A DNA stretch of 64,000 nt, taken from contig UQLY01000001.1 in assembly GCA_900542015.1 (NCBI GenBank), forward strand, positions 248,001-312,000, in the 5' to 3' direction. The notes beneath the pieces are model-generated. The model was not told where the DNA came from, ran no database searches, and was given only the letters and a program-made list of their open reading frames with translations. The stretch comes from an uncultured Lachnospiraceae bacterium. Its GTDB lineage: Bacteria > Bacillota > Clostridia > Lachnospirales > Lachnospiraceae. Positions within the stretch are counted from its first letter, which is position 1. The number at the start of each line of letters is the position of its first letter. Shown here piece by piece: positions 1-8,640 of this stretch. Made by a program: the position numbers and the translations under genes.

Positions 1-318
1 CTGCCCGTTATCCTCGGAGAGGTACAAGCCGTATATAGCGTCAAATAAGGCGATCCTTCCGTCGTCCAGCTTTTCCATGGCGCGGACCACACTGATTTCT
101 TCGGGCAGCTCCACGTCTGTTTCCAGATATCTGCCCGTGCCGTTTTCCGCTGCAGCGGCATTTTTCGCCGAATCTGCATCATCCCCTGTGCCCTCCTGTG
201 CGCTTCCATCCTGCGTTTTTACGGCGCCGTCGCTATTTTGGCATCCCGTCATAAAGACCAACATGCACGCAAGCAATAAGGATATGATCCCAAGGCGCTT
301 TTTCTTAACTATTTTCAT
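1..318 (-). CDS. lipoprotein, 3' part cut by window edge
   Basis: The start is the ATG at 318, preceded by a GGAGGAG ribosome binding site at 324-330. The first 106 residues are visible. A Lys/Arg-rich n-region and a hydrophobic stretch lead to a lipobox ending FMTGC (Cys near residue 26), so the product should be a lipid-anchored extracytoplasmic protein. A low-complexity Ser/Asp/Ala linker follows, then a stretch ending YLSEDNG, which hints at a BNR or beta-propeller repeat protein. It is divergent from the two-component system at 452-2425 and may be its sensory partner or target. The fold is inference because most of the protein lies outside the window. Confidence 0.75.
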   Translation of the reverse strand, partial: MKIVKKKRLGIISLLLACMLVFMTGCQNSDGAVKTQDGSAQEGTGDDADSAKNAAAAENGTGRYLETDVELPEEISVVRAMEKLDDGRIALFDAIYGLYLSEDNGQ

Positions 319-371
319 CGAGTCTCCTCCTTTATCATCGACTTTTTCTGACCGTCATCATAACAGACCAA

Positions 372-389
372 TCTCTAACTTTTCTCTAA
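372..389 (+). promoter_or_regulatory. candidate OmpR-family direct-repeat operator
   Basis: The heptamer TCTCTAA occurs at 372-378 and again at 383-389, exactly 11 bp apart, the usual spacing of direct repeats bound by OmpR-type dimers. The same block forms an inverted repeat, AATCTCTAA at 370-378 with TTAGAGATT at 393-401. It lies between the divergent lipoprotein and response-regulator genes, just upstream of a -10-like TATACT at 420-425. Confidence 0.45.
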
Positions 390-451
390 AACTTAGAGAT
401 TCTTTAAAGATATTTCTGCTATACTAAAGATCAGGAAAGGATTGGGACAAA

Positions 452-1129
452 ATGAGAATTTTAATCATAGAAGACGATCAAAAGCTTTGCCGCCTGCTTT
501 CCCTGCAGTTAAAGCAGGCGGGTTATGAAACGGACTGCTGCCATGACGGCGAGGACGCTCTGTTTTTCATCCGGGAACAGGCGCACGACGTCATCCTGTT
601 GGACCGTATGCTGCCCTCCATGGACGGGCTTACGGTTCTAAAGAAAATGCGCGCCGAAAAAATCATGACGCCCGTTATTCTAATCACGGCTTTGGGACAG
701 CTACAGGACAAAATAGACGGGCTGGACACGGGTGCCGACGACTATCTCGTCAAGCCCTTTGCGCCGGAAGAACTGCTGGCGCGAATCCGCTGTTTAAACA
801 GACGGCCTGCGAAATGGGAGGATACGGAAAAGCTTACCGCAGGCGACCTGACGCTCAGCCTTTTTGAAAGCACGCTGACCGGTCCCCTTTGCAGCCTTAC
901 GCTGTCCAAAAGAGAATGCAGCCTGTTTGAAATCTTTTTGCGAAACCCCGGTCAGACGATGCCCCGAGCCGTCCTGTTATCCAAAGTCTGGGGACCGGAG
1001 GGCGATGTGGAGGACGGCAACCTGGACAATTATATTTTCTTTGTGAGAAGAAGGCTCAAATCCGTGGGGAGCGCCCTGTCGCTTAAAACCGTGCGCGGAG
1101 TCGGATACCGCCTTGCTGTGGATGAATAG
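452..1129 (+). CDS. OmpR/PhoB-family response regulator
   Basis: This is a 225-residue two-domain regulator. The N-terminal receiver carries the acidic pair at residues 8-9, the phospho-acceptor Asp51 (LLDRMLP), Thr79 and Lys101 (LVKPF). The C-terminal part (about 130-225) is a winged helix with the typical VRGVGYRL ending. It should bind DNA when phosphorylated by the kinase encoded directly downstream, whose start lies 9 bp beyond this stop. The start is supported by a GGAAAGG site upstream. A direct-repeat operator candidate at 372-389 suggests autoregulation and control of the divergent lipoprotein. The specific signal is unknown. Confidence 0.95.
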   Translation: MRILIIEDDQKLCRLLSLQLKQAGYETDCCHDGEDALFFIREQAHDVILLDRMLPSMDGLTVLKKMRAEKIMTPVILITALGQLQDKIDGLDTGADDYLVKPFAPEELLARIRCLNRRPAKWEDTEKLTAGDLTLSLFESTLTGPLCSLTLSKRECSLFEIFLRNPGQTMPRAVLLSKVWGPEGDVEDGNLDNYIFFVRRRLKSVGSALSLKTVRGVGYRLAVDE

Positions 1130-1138
1130 GAGGCTGTC

Positions 1139-2425
1139 ATGTTAAAAAAAGTACATCTGCGCCTTACCCTGTTATGTACCGCCGTCATCGGCGCAATCCT
1201 CGTCGCTATTACGTTTGTGTACCTCTACGTATCGGAAACCAATATGAAGACCAATCACTTTACATCCTTCCAAAACGACGCAAAAAATATCTTAAACAGC
1301 CTGGAAAACCAGCCTTATATCTCCGATCAATACCTCGCTTCCCTGGAGGCGGGAGACCGCTATCTGGTCTTTGTGGAAGATAACGGCTCTCTTTTGCTGT
1401 ACGGAACTATCATCGAAAGCGAAGAACGGTTCGCCCTTTGGGACGAGGTCCGAAGTTATTATGAAATCCAGTATACGTCCGAATCCCCAGAAACCGCTTC
1501 CTCACCGGGACACCGGGAATTTACCTATACCTCCGAAGCAAGGTACGCAACCGGTTCCGACTACTACGCCTGTTTTGCGACTCTGGCGGGCGCGCAGGGC
1601 AGCCTGAACGTCTGCCTGTTAGCCCCGGTTTCCTCCTTTTACGGGCAGATTACAAGGCAGCGGGTTTTATTTATCGCCGTTGACCTGACCGCTTTGGCGA
1701 TTCTTTACCTTTTCTTTTACTATCTGACCGGGTATCTGCTGCGCCCGGTTGTGGAAAACCAGCAAAAACAGACCCTGTTTGTCGCCGCCGCTTCCCATGA
1801 GCTGCGGACGCCCCTTGCTGTGATCCTCTCAAGCGCCTCTTTGATCCCCCATGCCTCAGAGGAAGAACAGCAACAGTTTTTAAACACCATTACCGAGGAA
1901 GGAAACGTCATGAAACGGCTGTTGTCGGAAATGCTGACGCTTGCAGGCTCCGACAGCGGTAAGACGGAACTTCAAAAAGAAGATACGGAACTGGACACGC
2001 TGATCTTAAACTGCGTGGAGACTTTCGAACCTCTGGCAAGAGAAAAAAATATTGCCCTAAAAGCATCACTGCCAGAGGACCCGCTTCCGCTTTGCCGCTT
2101 AGACCGTCATAAGATGGAACAGGTGCTCTCCGTTTTGCTGCACAACGCGGTCAGCTATACGGAAACGGGCGGTAGCATCACGGTAAGCGTCCGTTATGCT
2201 AAAAAGCGTTTTCAGATTTCTGTGGCGGATACGGGGATCGGGATATCCGATGAGGATAAGAAACGGATTTTTGAAAGATTCTACCGCGCAGACAAGGCGC
2301 GCCATACGAAAGAACACTTCGGGCTGGGGCTTTCCATCGCCTCTTCCATTGTCAAAGCGCACGGCGGAAAACTCCGGGTAGAGGATACGCCGGGCGGCGG
2401 CAGCACCTTTATTGTGGAGCTGTAG
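1139..2425 (+). CDS. membrane sensor histidine kinase
   Basis: The 428-residue product has a transmembrane helix near residues 10-30, an extracytoplasmic region of about 145 residues, and a second transmembrane helix near 175-200. The HisKA domain has phospho-acceptor His220 in ASHELRTPL. The ATPase domain shows an N box (HNAVSYTETGG), a G1 box (DTGIGI), an F box (FERFYRAD) and a G2 box (GLGLSIA). The TAGGAGG ribosome binding site overlaps the stop codon of the response regulator, so the pair is co-translated. An inverted repeat spanning the 3' end (2389-2399 with 2428-2438) could act as a weak terminator. The ligand cannot be inferred. Confidence 0.95.
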   Translation: MLKKVHLRLTLLCTAVIGAILVAITFVYLYVSETNMKTNHFTSFQNDAKNILNSLENQPYISDQYLASLEAGDRYLVFVEDNGSLLLYGTIIESEERFALWDEVRSYYEIQYTSESPETASSPGHREFTYTSEARYATGSDYYACFATLAGAQGSLNVCLLAPVSSFYGQITRQRVLFIAVDLTALAILYLFFYYLTGYLLRPVVENQQKQTLFVAAASHELRTPLAVILSSASLIPHASEEEQQQFLNTITEEGNVMKRLLSEMLTLAGSDSGKTELQKEDTELDTLILNCVETFEPLAREKNIALKASLPEDPLPLCRLDRHKMEQVLSVLLHNAVSYTETGGSITVSVRYAKKRFQISVADTGIGISDEDKKRIFERFYRADKARHTKEHFGLGLSIASSIVKAHGGKLRVEDTPGGGSTFIVEL

Positions 2426-2478
2426 CACGCCGCCCGGCTTGTTCCTCATTGCTTACAGATTTTTTGCAGACAAGCCCT

Positions 2479-4482
2479 TTACCAAACCTGCTTTTTTAAC
2501 TGCTCCGGCGAACAGAAGGGTCCCGGAACCGTATGAAGCCCCCGGTGTTCTCCGAAGTAATCCCGGTCGAATATAATCTCGGAGCCGTCGGGATTCTCAA
2601 ACCGCTGTTCCGGCTCGAAGGCTTCTCCCAGCATATCGCTGTTAATAATGCCGTCTTTAAAATCACCCAGCAATTCATATACATTTGTACTGATAAAGTA
2701 TTTGCCGTTTTCTTCCGTCAATGTGACAAACGCCCTGCCTTTTTCGTCAACCAGATTGGATTTTTCATGCTTCCAAGGCTTTGCCCCGTTGAAATAAGCG
2801 TTTCCGTCCACCCAGACAGGCAGCCGGGAATAGTGGTAATCCTGCATGGTAAACATATTAGGTTCGCCGTCAAGATCAAAAGGCTTGATCCATTCGTCAT
2901 AAGTGGGAAAATCGTCAAAGACGCCGGTCCCCACTACCTGATTATCCGCCATCATAAAGCCCATATCTTCCTTTACCTCAGCTTCCTTTACCGGCTCATT
3001 CTGGATAAAGATATTGTTGTACATCCTGTCGTCTCCGTGGAGGATGGTCATAAAGCCTGCAACCTCCGTGCGGTGCCTGATATGATACGGCGTATATCTG
3101 GGCTGGTTCACCCCGTTTACTATCATGTCGGAGCCGCCTCCTACGGAAGTCAACGGTCCTAAGAACAGATTGTGCACACATGCGACTCCCTGCGCCGCGA
3201 TCCTTACCGACGACCTGGACAGACAAATATTGTTGTCAATCAGCGTAGGTCCGTGCCCCACCTCGATAAAAATGTCCTGGCTCATCATCGCCCCTTCCGC
3301 CATCGGCGTATGCTCGGGCAGGGTATTGTCATGGAACAGATTTTGGGTAATCCTCGTTCCCTGCGCCTGCCAGTCGCACCAGATCCCCATGGTTGCATGA
3401 TGGATATGGTTTCTTCTCATCGTGACGTCGATTGCCGCATGGAGCTTGATTCCGGCGATCTCTGCGCCGCCAAGCTGCTGCATATTGTTAATGTGGTGGA
3501 TATGATTATCCTCAATGATACTGAACACACAGCCCATACGCCCGACGATACCGGTCTGCTCACAGTGATGGATATGACATCTTCTCACAATATGGCTGCC
3601 GACCTTTTCCTTTAACCAACCGTGGTACTGTCCGCGGCACACCGCGTCTCTTTCCATCTGGGTCGGACTTTTCACATGCTTTTTTGTAAAATAATGATCG
3701 TTCTCGGGGTCATAATACTTTCCGAGGGAAATCCCGCAGCACTTACTGTTGCTGATCTCGCAGTCCTCTATGATCCACCCTTTGGACCAGTAGGGTCCGA
3801 TCATGCCGTCCTGATAAGCGGCGGGCGGCGCCCATGTGGTGGCAGCCTTGTTGACGTCAAAGCCGGCAAAGGTAATATAATCAACTCCCGTTTTGGATGG
3901 CATAAAGCAATTGCGGCGGACGTTGATTTCAACCTTTTCCTCATTGGGATTTTTGTCCTGAAAGTTGGCGTAAATCACCGTCCGGTCCCCGTCCTGACAG
4001 GTATACCATTTATATACCGAATAAGACGGCTCCCAGGAAGGCGCATATACCTCTCCCCTGATACATTCTTCCAGGGTCTGCGCCTCATACAATTGCCTGT
4101 CGTTTAAATACACGGCGCCCGTATGCCGCACCACCGGCGCAAAATACCAGTCTCCGCCGATCATGGTCGTATAGGGATTATAAGAGCCGAAAACGCCGTT
4201 ATCCACTCTGTACACCCATACGGTGTCCTGATACTTTTCCCAGCCCTTCGCCTCCTCGGCGCCGGTAATGACTGCGCCGAGAGGGACCTCGCTGCGATAA
4301 ACGATCCTTTTGTCTTTTGTTCCGCCGTTGACGGGGTCCACATATTCTCTGTAGATTCCCGGCGCTACCACCACTTCGTCTCCTGCCTTTGCAGCCTTCG
4401 CCGCCTCTGAAATCGTTTTAAAAGGCATCTCTCTGCTTCCGAAACCTTCCCTTGACGCAGAACCATTTACATAAATAACCAT
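2479..4482 (-). CDS. GH120-type beta-xylosidase (parallel beta-helix)
   Basis: The 667-residue protein has no signal peptide. From its N-terminus (YVNGSASREGFGS, VVAPGIYREYVDPVNGGT) and core (TWAPPAAYQDG, SKGWIIEDCE, AEIAGIKLHAAIDV) I recognise glycoside hydrolase family 120, known from the XylC beta-xylosidase of Thermoanaerobacterium. The residues matching the XylC nucleophile Asp and acid/base Glu are Asp370 (WCDWQAQGTR) and Glu407 (FIEVGHGP). The gap between them is longer than I recall for XylC because of an insertion around HTPMAEGAMMSQ. It should cleave xylo-oligosaccharides in the cytoplasm after import by the co-directional GPH transporter upstream. The AGGAGG site sits 12 bases before the ATG. 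Confidence 0.85.
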   Translation of the reverse strand: MVIYVNGSASREGFGSREMPFKTISEAAKAAKAGDEVVVAPGIYREYVDPVNGGTKDKRIVYRSEVPLGAVITGAEEAKGWEKYQDTVWVYRVDNGVFGSYNPYTTMIGGDWYFAPVVRHTGAVYLNDRQLYEAQTLEECIRGEVYAPSWEPSYSVYKWYTCQDGDRTVIYANFQDKNPNEEKVEINVRRNCFMPSKTGVDYITFAGFDVNKAATTWAPPAAYQDGMIGPYWSKGWIIEDCEISNSKCCGISLGKYYDPENDHYFTKKHVKSPTQMERDAVCRGQYHGWLKEKVGSHIVRRCHIHHCEQTGIVGRMGCVFSIIEDNHIHHINNMQQLGGAEIAGIKLHAAIDVTMRRNHIHHATMGIWCDWQAQGTRITQNLFHDNTLPEHTPMAEGAMMSQDIFIEVGHGPTLIDNNICLSRSSVRIAAQGVACVHNLFLGPLTSVGGGSDMIVNGVNQPRYTPYHIRHRTEVAGFMTILHGDDRMYNNIFIQNEPVKEAEVKEDMGFMMADNQVVGTGVFDDFPTYDEWIKPFDLDGEPNMFTMQDYHYSRLPVWVDGNAYFNGAKPWKHEKSNLVDEKGRAFVTLTEENGKYFISTNVYELLGDFKDGIINSDMLGEAFEPEQRFENPDGSEIIFDRDYFGEHRGLHTVPGPFCSPEQLKKQVW

Positions 4483-4535
4483 AAGCTTTAAGAACCTCCT
4501 TTTTTATTACTGCACACTGACTTTGCACTCCCGGT

Positions 4536-5900
4536 TTATTGCGCCGCTTCTTCTGCCCGCAATTTTGCGTTGGCTTTTTCCACCTTTAAGAAATAGTAGA
4601 TGACGGTGGAAGCTATCACGACGATCAGCGGAATGCCCGCAAACATAAAGATCAGCATCTGATTGCAGGATGCGGACTGCACAAGCGCCGTCGAATCAAA
4701 ACCGCCTGCCGCCAATAACCATCCGCTGATACCGGAACCGATACCGCTTCCCACCTTCATGCCGAAGGATGTGCAGGAATACATGGAACCGTCCAGGCGT
4801 TTGCCCGTCTTTCGATAAGTGTATTCCGAAGCTTCGGCAACCAGCGCGTTAAACGTCCCCATCATGGAACAGTTGGTAAGGGAACACAGCCCATACGCCA
4901 CAAGCATGAGCGTATAATCCGCCCTGACTGCGGAAACTACAAATAAAACGCGAAATACAATCTGGATACAAAAAGATACAAAGTTTACATTACGGATGTT
5001 TTTATATTTCTTTACCAGCATCGGCACCACAATCAGCCCGACCACACTGGGAATGGAATACATGGTCATAAAAGTACCGAACAGATTTGCGTCGCCCATG
5101 ATATACATAAAATAGTAAACCGCGACGCCCATGGAAACCGATACGCTTAAATAACCCAATACATACAATCCCGTAAGCATATCAAAATAGGGATTTACCA
5201 AAAGCGTTTTTAAGGTTTCGATCAGCCCGACTTTTTCCTGCCGTTTTTGAGTACCCTCTTCCAAAGCGTCTTCAGGAAGCTCTTTTACGGAAAATACGGA
5301 GAAGGTATTGACGGCAAGACCGATCACCGCATAAAGAATCGCTACGTTTCTCCAGCCTGCCGCTCCGCTTCCCATGCCTTCCACCAGCTTTAACGTAAAG
5401 TTGGATACCGCCAGATTCGCCGCCGTTGCAAATATAAAACGATACGTTCCCATCTGCACGCGTTCAGCGCCGTTTTTGGTAATTAAAGACGTCAATGAAG
5501 AATAAGCAATGTTATTCGCCGTGTAAAATACTGCGTTTAACAAGGTATAAGCGATAAAGAAATACGCGTATTTCGCCGTATCGCCAAGACTCTCCGGTAT
5601 TGCAAACACCGCGATCAGGCAGACCGCATTGCCGATATAGGAATACAGCATCCAGGGTCTTGCCTTGCCCATTTTGGAATGCGTCCGGTCAATCAGCGTG
5701 CCGAACAGTACGTCGGAGACGCCGTCCGCAAATTTTGAAAGCATGATCAAAGTACCCACAATACTCGGGTTTAATCCTACCGTATTGGTAAGATAGATCA
5801 TGACAAAACTCGTTACGATACCGTATACCATGTTCGCCGCCCAGTCGCCGGTACCATAACCTATTTTGTTAAATAAATTAAGATATTTTTTCTCATTCAT
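4536..5900 (-). CDS. GPH-family sugar:cation symporter, likely xyloside importer
   Basis: The 454-residue polytopic membrane protein has the glycoside-pentoside-hexuronide signature: an N-terminal GYGTGDWAANMVYG, the FADGVSD segment, and a loop RTHSKMGKARPWM. About twelve hydrophobic segments are visible. It probably brings xylosides or xylo-oligosaccharides into the cell with a cation. It is the first gene of an operon with the GH120 enzyme, whose start is 53 bp downstream, and is divergent from an AraC regulator. The exact substrate is inferred from context. Confidence 0.88.
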   Translation of the reverse strand: MNEKKYLNLFNKIGYGTGDWAANMVYGIVTSFVMIYLTNTVGLNPSIVGTLIMLSKFADGVSDVLFGTLIDRTHSKMGKARPWMLYSYIGNAVCLIAVFAIPESLGDTAKYAYFFIAYTLLNAVFYTANNIAYSSLTSLITKNGAERVQMGTYRFIFATAANLAVSNFTLKLVEGMGSGAAGWRNVAILYAVIGLAVNTFSVFSVKELPEDALEEGTQKRQEKVGLIETLKTLLVNPYFDMLTGLYVLGYLSVSVSMGVAVYYFMYIMGDANLFGTFMTMYSIPSVVGLIVVPMLVKKYKNIRNVNFVSFCIQIVFRVLFVVSAVRADYTLMLVAYGLCSLTNCSMMGTFNALVAEASEYTYRKTGKRLDGSMYSCTSFGMKVGSGIGSGISGWLLAAGGFDSTALVQSASCNQMLIFMFAGIPLIVVIASTVIYYFLKVEKANAKLRAEEAAQ

Positions 5901-6112
5901 ATCCTTTCCTCCTTGTATCCGTATCCGGTCAGACTAAATCCATAATCTGTGAAAAATCTCCCGTCGAAGATTCACGATTTTTGCAACACATGTCTTGCTT
6001 TCCTTACGCTCTCATTATATAATGCAGATAAATCTCATAAAATGTCGCAAACAGATTTCATTTTTAGTTTTTGTAACCAAATCAGACTTTTTATTTACAA
6101 GGGGTATTTTGT
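5901..6112. promoter_or_regulatory. divergent promoter region of the xyloside locus
   Basis: This 212-bp AT-rich gap separates the GPH transporter (minus) from the AraC regulator (plus). It contains a TATATAATG box near 6015-6023 and an imperfect inverted repeat, GTGAAAAATC with GATTCACG, around 5948-5978. The AraC protein is the natural candidate to bind here. No exact operator can be defined by eye. Confidence 0.4.
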
Positions 6113-7228
6113 ATGAAAACGAAGCTTTCGCAGGAAGAATTTTTACAACAATTCGGGATTGCCGTATCCCATCTGACATACCACAACTTCGGCAGCAGCA
6201 TCTCGGAGTATGTGGAGATCAGCTCTCCTTATATGATTCTCTATGAAACCATCGATACCGGGACCGGCAATACCATTTGCATCGAACTGACGGAGGATAA
6301 TAAAAACATTTTCCGCTCCAAGCTGTCGGACTGGAAAGCCATCGGAGATCGCCCGGCGCACTCTCATGACTTTTATGAACTGACGATCGTCCTTTCCGGA
6401 ACCTTTACGCTGCAGATTGAAAAAGAATCGGTTACCTATAAAGCAGGCGAATGCTGCCTTTGCAACAAGAATATTCACCATAAGGAATCTACGGATATGG
6501 ACCGGGAAGTGGTATTGTTTATGTTTCAGGAAGAATATTTGCAGTCGCTTCTTGCTAACGACGTTTTATATGACAAAAACGGAGACGGCTATATCCACAA
6601 AAGCTTTTTTACCCGGCTTTTCAAGCACAACGACAACATATCCTTTTACAGCTCCAAGGAATATATTGACTTTCGTTTAAAGGATACTTATCCCGTGAAC
6701 GATTTTTACCGTTTGCTCAATTCCATGATCCTTGAAATCGGCAGCAACCGTTCCGGCAAGAATTATTTTATGAAAGGGTACTTTTGCCGTTTCTTTTCCC
6801 TGATCAGCAATCCCGCTCATTATGAGATTACCTTTCATCAGGCGAAGCTGTCAAAGGAAGAAACCCTTCTGTACCGGGTGTCTTTGCTGTTGGAAGAAAG
6901 AAAGGGAATGATTACCAAAGAAGAAATCGAAAAGGCGCTGAATTATAACGGAGACTATATCAACCGCATCGTCAAACAGCATACCGGAAATACACTCTCG
7001 GAATACGCGCGTCTTTTTTTGTTAAAAGAAGCCGCGGAATTGCTCCGGGACACAAATAAGAACATTTACGATATTTGCGAACAACTCGGATACAACAACC
7101 GCAGCTATTTTAATAAGATTTTCAGCAGGCGCTATCATTGCAGCCCCGCAGAATACAGAAAACAATATCAAGATTCCGAAACGGCAGACCGGAAAACGGA
7201 CGCTCAGATCACCGATTCCCTGTCGTAA
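6113..7228 (+). CDS. AraC-family regulator with cupin sensor domain
   Basis: The 371-residue protein has an N-terminal cupin-like domain (around residues 80-130, HSHDFYELTIVLSG ... GECCLCNKNIHH) and a C-terminal AraC DNA-binding domain with two helix-turn-helix units (about 265-350). The second HTH ends ICEQLGYNNRSYFNKIF and the terminus reads RYHCSPAEYRKQ. It likely senses a sugar and activates the divergent GPH/GH120 genes. The start is the ATG after an AAGGGG box. Its last 25 bp overlap the 3' end of the convergent SUFU gene. Confidence 0.9.
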   Translation: MKTKLSQEEFLQQFGIAVSHLTYHNFGSSISEYVEISSPYMILYETIDTGTGNTICIELTEDNKNIFRSKLSDWKAIGDRPAHSHDFYELTIVLSGTFTLQIEKESVTYKAGECCLCNKNIHHKESTDMDREVVLFMFQEEYLQSLLANDVLYDKNGDGYIHKSFFTRLFKHNDNISFYSSKEYIDFRLKDTYPVNDFYRLLNSMILEIGSNRSGKNYFMKGYFCRFFSLISNPAHYEITFHQAKLSKEETLLYRVSLLLEERKGMITKEEIEKALNYNGDYINRIVKQHTGNTLSEYARLFLLKEAAELLRDTNKNIYDICEQLGYNNRSYFNKIFSRRYHCSPAEYRKQYQDSETADRKTDAQITDSLS

Positions 7229-7860
7229 TCCGTCAGGTCGGTGCCGATCTTAGCGGCAAGCTCGGGAACCGTCATTTTCTTATCCACGAGCATCTTCAGC
7301 TCGGCGTCGGTAGCCCCGATCAGTTGGACAAACTGAACTTTGCCGTTGGGCGTCATGATCTCGCCCATTTCGTCCTCTTTGGTAATAAAGCCGGTAATCT
7401 TAGAACGCTGTCTTCTGTCCATACCGGCGGTCTGTCCGGTATAGATATACTCGTCCGGGCAGAAAATATCTCCCCTGTTAAAAGTAATCCTTGCGATCGC
7501 CTGCAAAATCCCCGCCATACAGCTAAATTCTTCATCTTCCTCACTGACGCAGGATTTTTTTAATTTCACCGTAAGCTCAAAGCCGTATCCGCTGTATTCG
7601 GGATCGTCGGTTTCCTTATCATGCAGCTCGGAAAATCCGAAGGTCACAAAGTGATAATAGTCCCCGCCGTCCAGGATGCTGATCCCGTCCAGTGGATCAT
7701 TGCCGCCAAGCTCCCACGAAACCAGCGTACCGAAATGCTCGAGCTGTTTGGGGTTTCCGTTGTAACGCTTCTTAATAGCCTCTTCAATGGCGTCCCAGCC
7801 CGGAGACGCAGGCTCCTGATCTTTATCCTTACTGTTTTTACCGCCTTTAAAAACTCCCAT
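7204..7860 (-). CDS. suppressor-of-fused (SUFU) domain protein
   Basis: The 218-residue soluble protein matches the bacterial SUFU family: WDAIEEAIKKRY near the N-terminus, then LDGISILDGGDYYHFVTFGFSELH, then a GYGFELTVKL segment. The role of bacterial SUFU proteins is poorly known. Some sit in polymorphic toxin loci as immunity proteins, but no toxin gene is adjacent here. Its 3' end overlaps the AraC gene tail by 25 bp in convergent orientation. It appears to be transcribed alone. Confidence 0.8.
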   Translation of the reverse strand: MGVFKGGKNSKDKDQEPASPGWDAIEEAIKKRYNGNPKQLEHFGTLVSWELGGNDPLDGISILDGGDYYHFVTFGFSELHDKETDDPEYSGYGFELTVKLKKSCVSEEDEEFSCMAGILQAIARITFNRGDIFCPDEYIYTGQTAGMDRRQRSKITGFITKEDEMGEIMTPNGKVQFVQLIGATDAELKMLVDKKMTVPELAAKIGTDLTDYDRESVI

Positions 7861-7964
7861 ACCTTTTCTTTCTCCCTCTCGTCTGTATTTTCCCGCTGCA
7901 ACCGCAGCTACGCTGATTATATCATAAAACGGATAGCGTGAGAAGATAAAAGCATCTTTTAAAC

Positions 7965-8015
7965 GGGCGTTTCAATACGCGCGTTTGTTTCAACCGGGCG
8001 TTTCAATGCGCGCGT
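7965..8015. repeat. short tandem duplication at a gene 3' end
   Basis: GGGCGTTTCAATACGCGCGT at 7965-7984 recurs with one change at 7996-8015, a 31-bp period. The second copy encodes the last residues and stop of the ATC-hydrolase-like gene. The first copy lies just beyond the stop, so the gene's terminal segment looks duplicated out of frame. Confidence 0.7.
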
Positions 8016-8640
8016 CCTCTTTGTCGCCCGTAATATAATAGTCGCAATATTCCCCGCCCTCTGCAATGGTCTGTTTCCTGTGGAGGACGCCATGCTGCAG
8101 GGTAATCATCACATGATCCAGCTCGCATAAAAGGGGCATCAGTTCCTCCACTTCCAGCTTTTTGCAATAGGTACAGATCGGGCATCTTGTGATGCGGTAA
8201 TAGCACGCCTTTTCATGAGGCTGCCCCACAAAATCAACCTTAAACGAGGTGGGATACTGCTTTTCCTTTTCCGGCGTGTACCACTTGACATATTTTACGA
8301 TGTTTTTCTTATTTGCGTTCTTGCCCCTGTCCGTATTCAGATTAGTCACGGAAAAATACCACTTTACATGATAGAGGCTGCGGCGCATCATTTCCTGTAC
8401 GGTTTCCGGCGATATTTCCCTGCTGCTTGCAAGATAAGGCGCCACAAACGCAAGGGCGAACATTTCATTATACGCCATCGGATTATCCTTGCCGATGTCG
8501 TCCGCTTCCTCTACAATCCGGCGATAGACGGACTTGCTCTTCTTCATGACTTTTCCGGCATACGCGCGCCCGTGTTTTTCCTCCAATACCTTTTTCATGG
8601 TGCCTGAAAAAAGCCAATAATAAAAACCGTTATACTTCAT
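7990..8640 (-). CDS. L-2-amino-thiazoline-4-carboxylate hydrolase-like protein
   Basis: From the ATG at 8640 the product has 216 residues. Its C-terminal half carries a Cys cluster CPICTYC (Cys153, 156, 159), followed by LCELDHVMITLQHGVLHRKQTIAEGG. I recognise this as the ATC_hydrolase family, named after an enzyme of thiazoline carboxylate breakdown, though most members are uncharacterised. The start overlaps the TetR stop codon as ATGA, so the two are translationally coupled. The open frame extends further upstream, but that extension would lie inside the TetR gene and lacks family similarity. The substrate is unknown. Confidence 0.75.
   Translation of the reverse strand: MKYNGFYYWLFSGTMKKVLEEKHGRAYAGKVMKKSKSVYRRIVEEADDIGKDNPMAYNEMFALAFVAPYLASSREISPETVQEMMRRSLYHVKWYFSVTNLNTDRGKNANKKNIVKYVKWYTPEKEKQYPTSFKVDFVGQPHEKACYYRITRCPICTYCKKLEVEELMPLLCELDHVMITLQHGVLHRKQTIAEGGEYCDYYITGDKEDARIETPG

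Noticed and set aside
2533..3162. 209-codon plus-strand ORF opposite the GH120 gene
   Set aside because: It is antisense to a clearly recognised enzyme gene, has no ribosome binding site and matches no family.
7204..7860. SUFU gene as an immunity gene of a polymorphic toxin locus
   Set aside because: No toxin, secretion or repeat-protein gene is adjacent. The neighbours are sugar and TetR loci.
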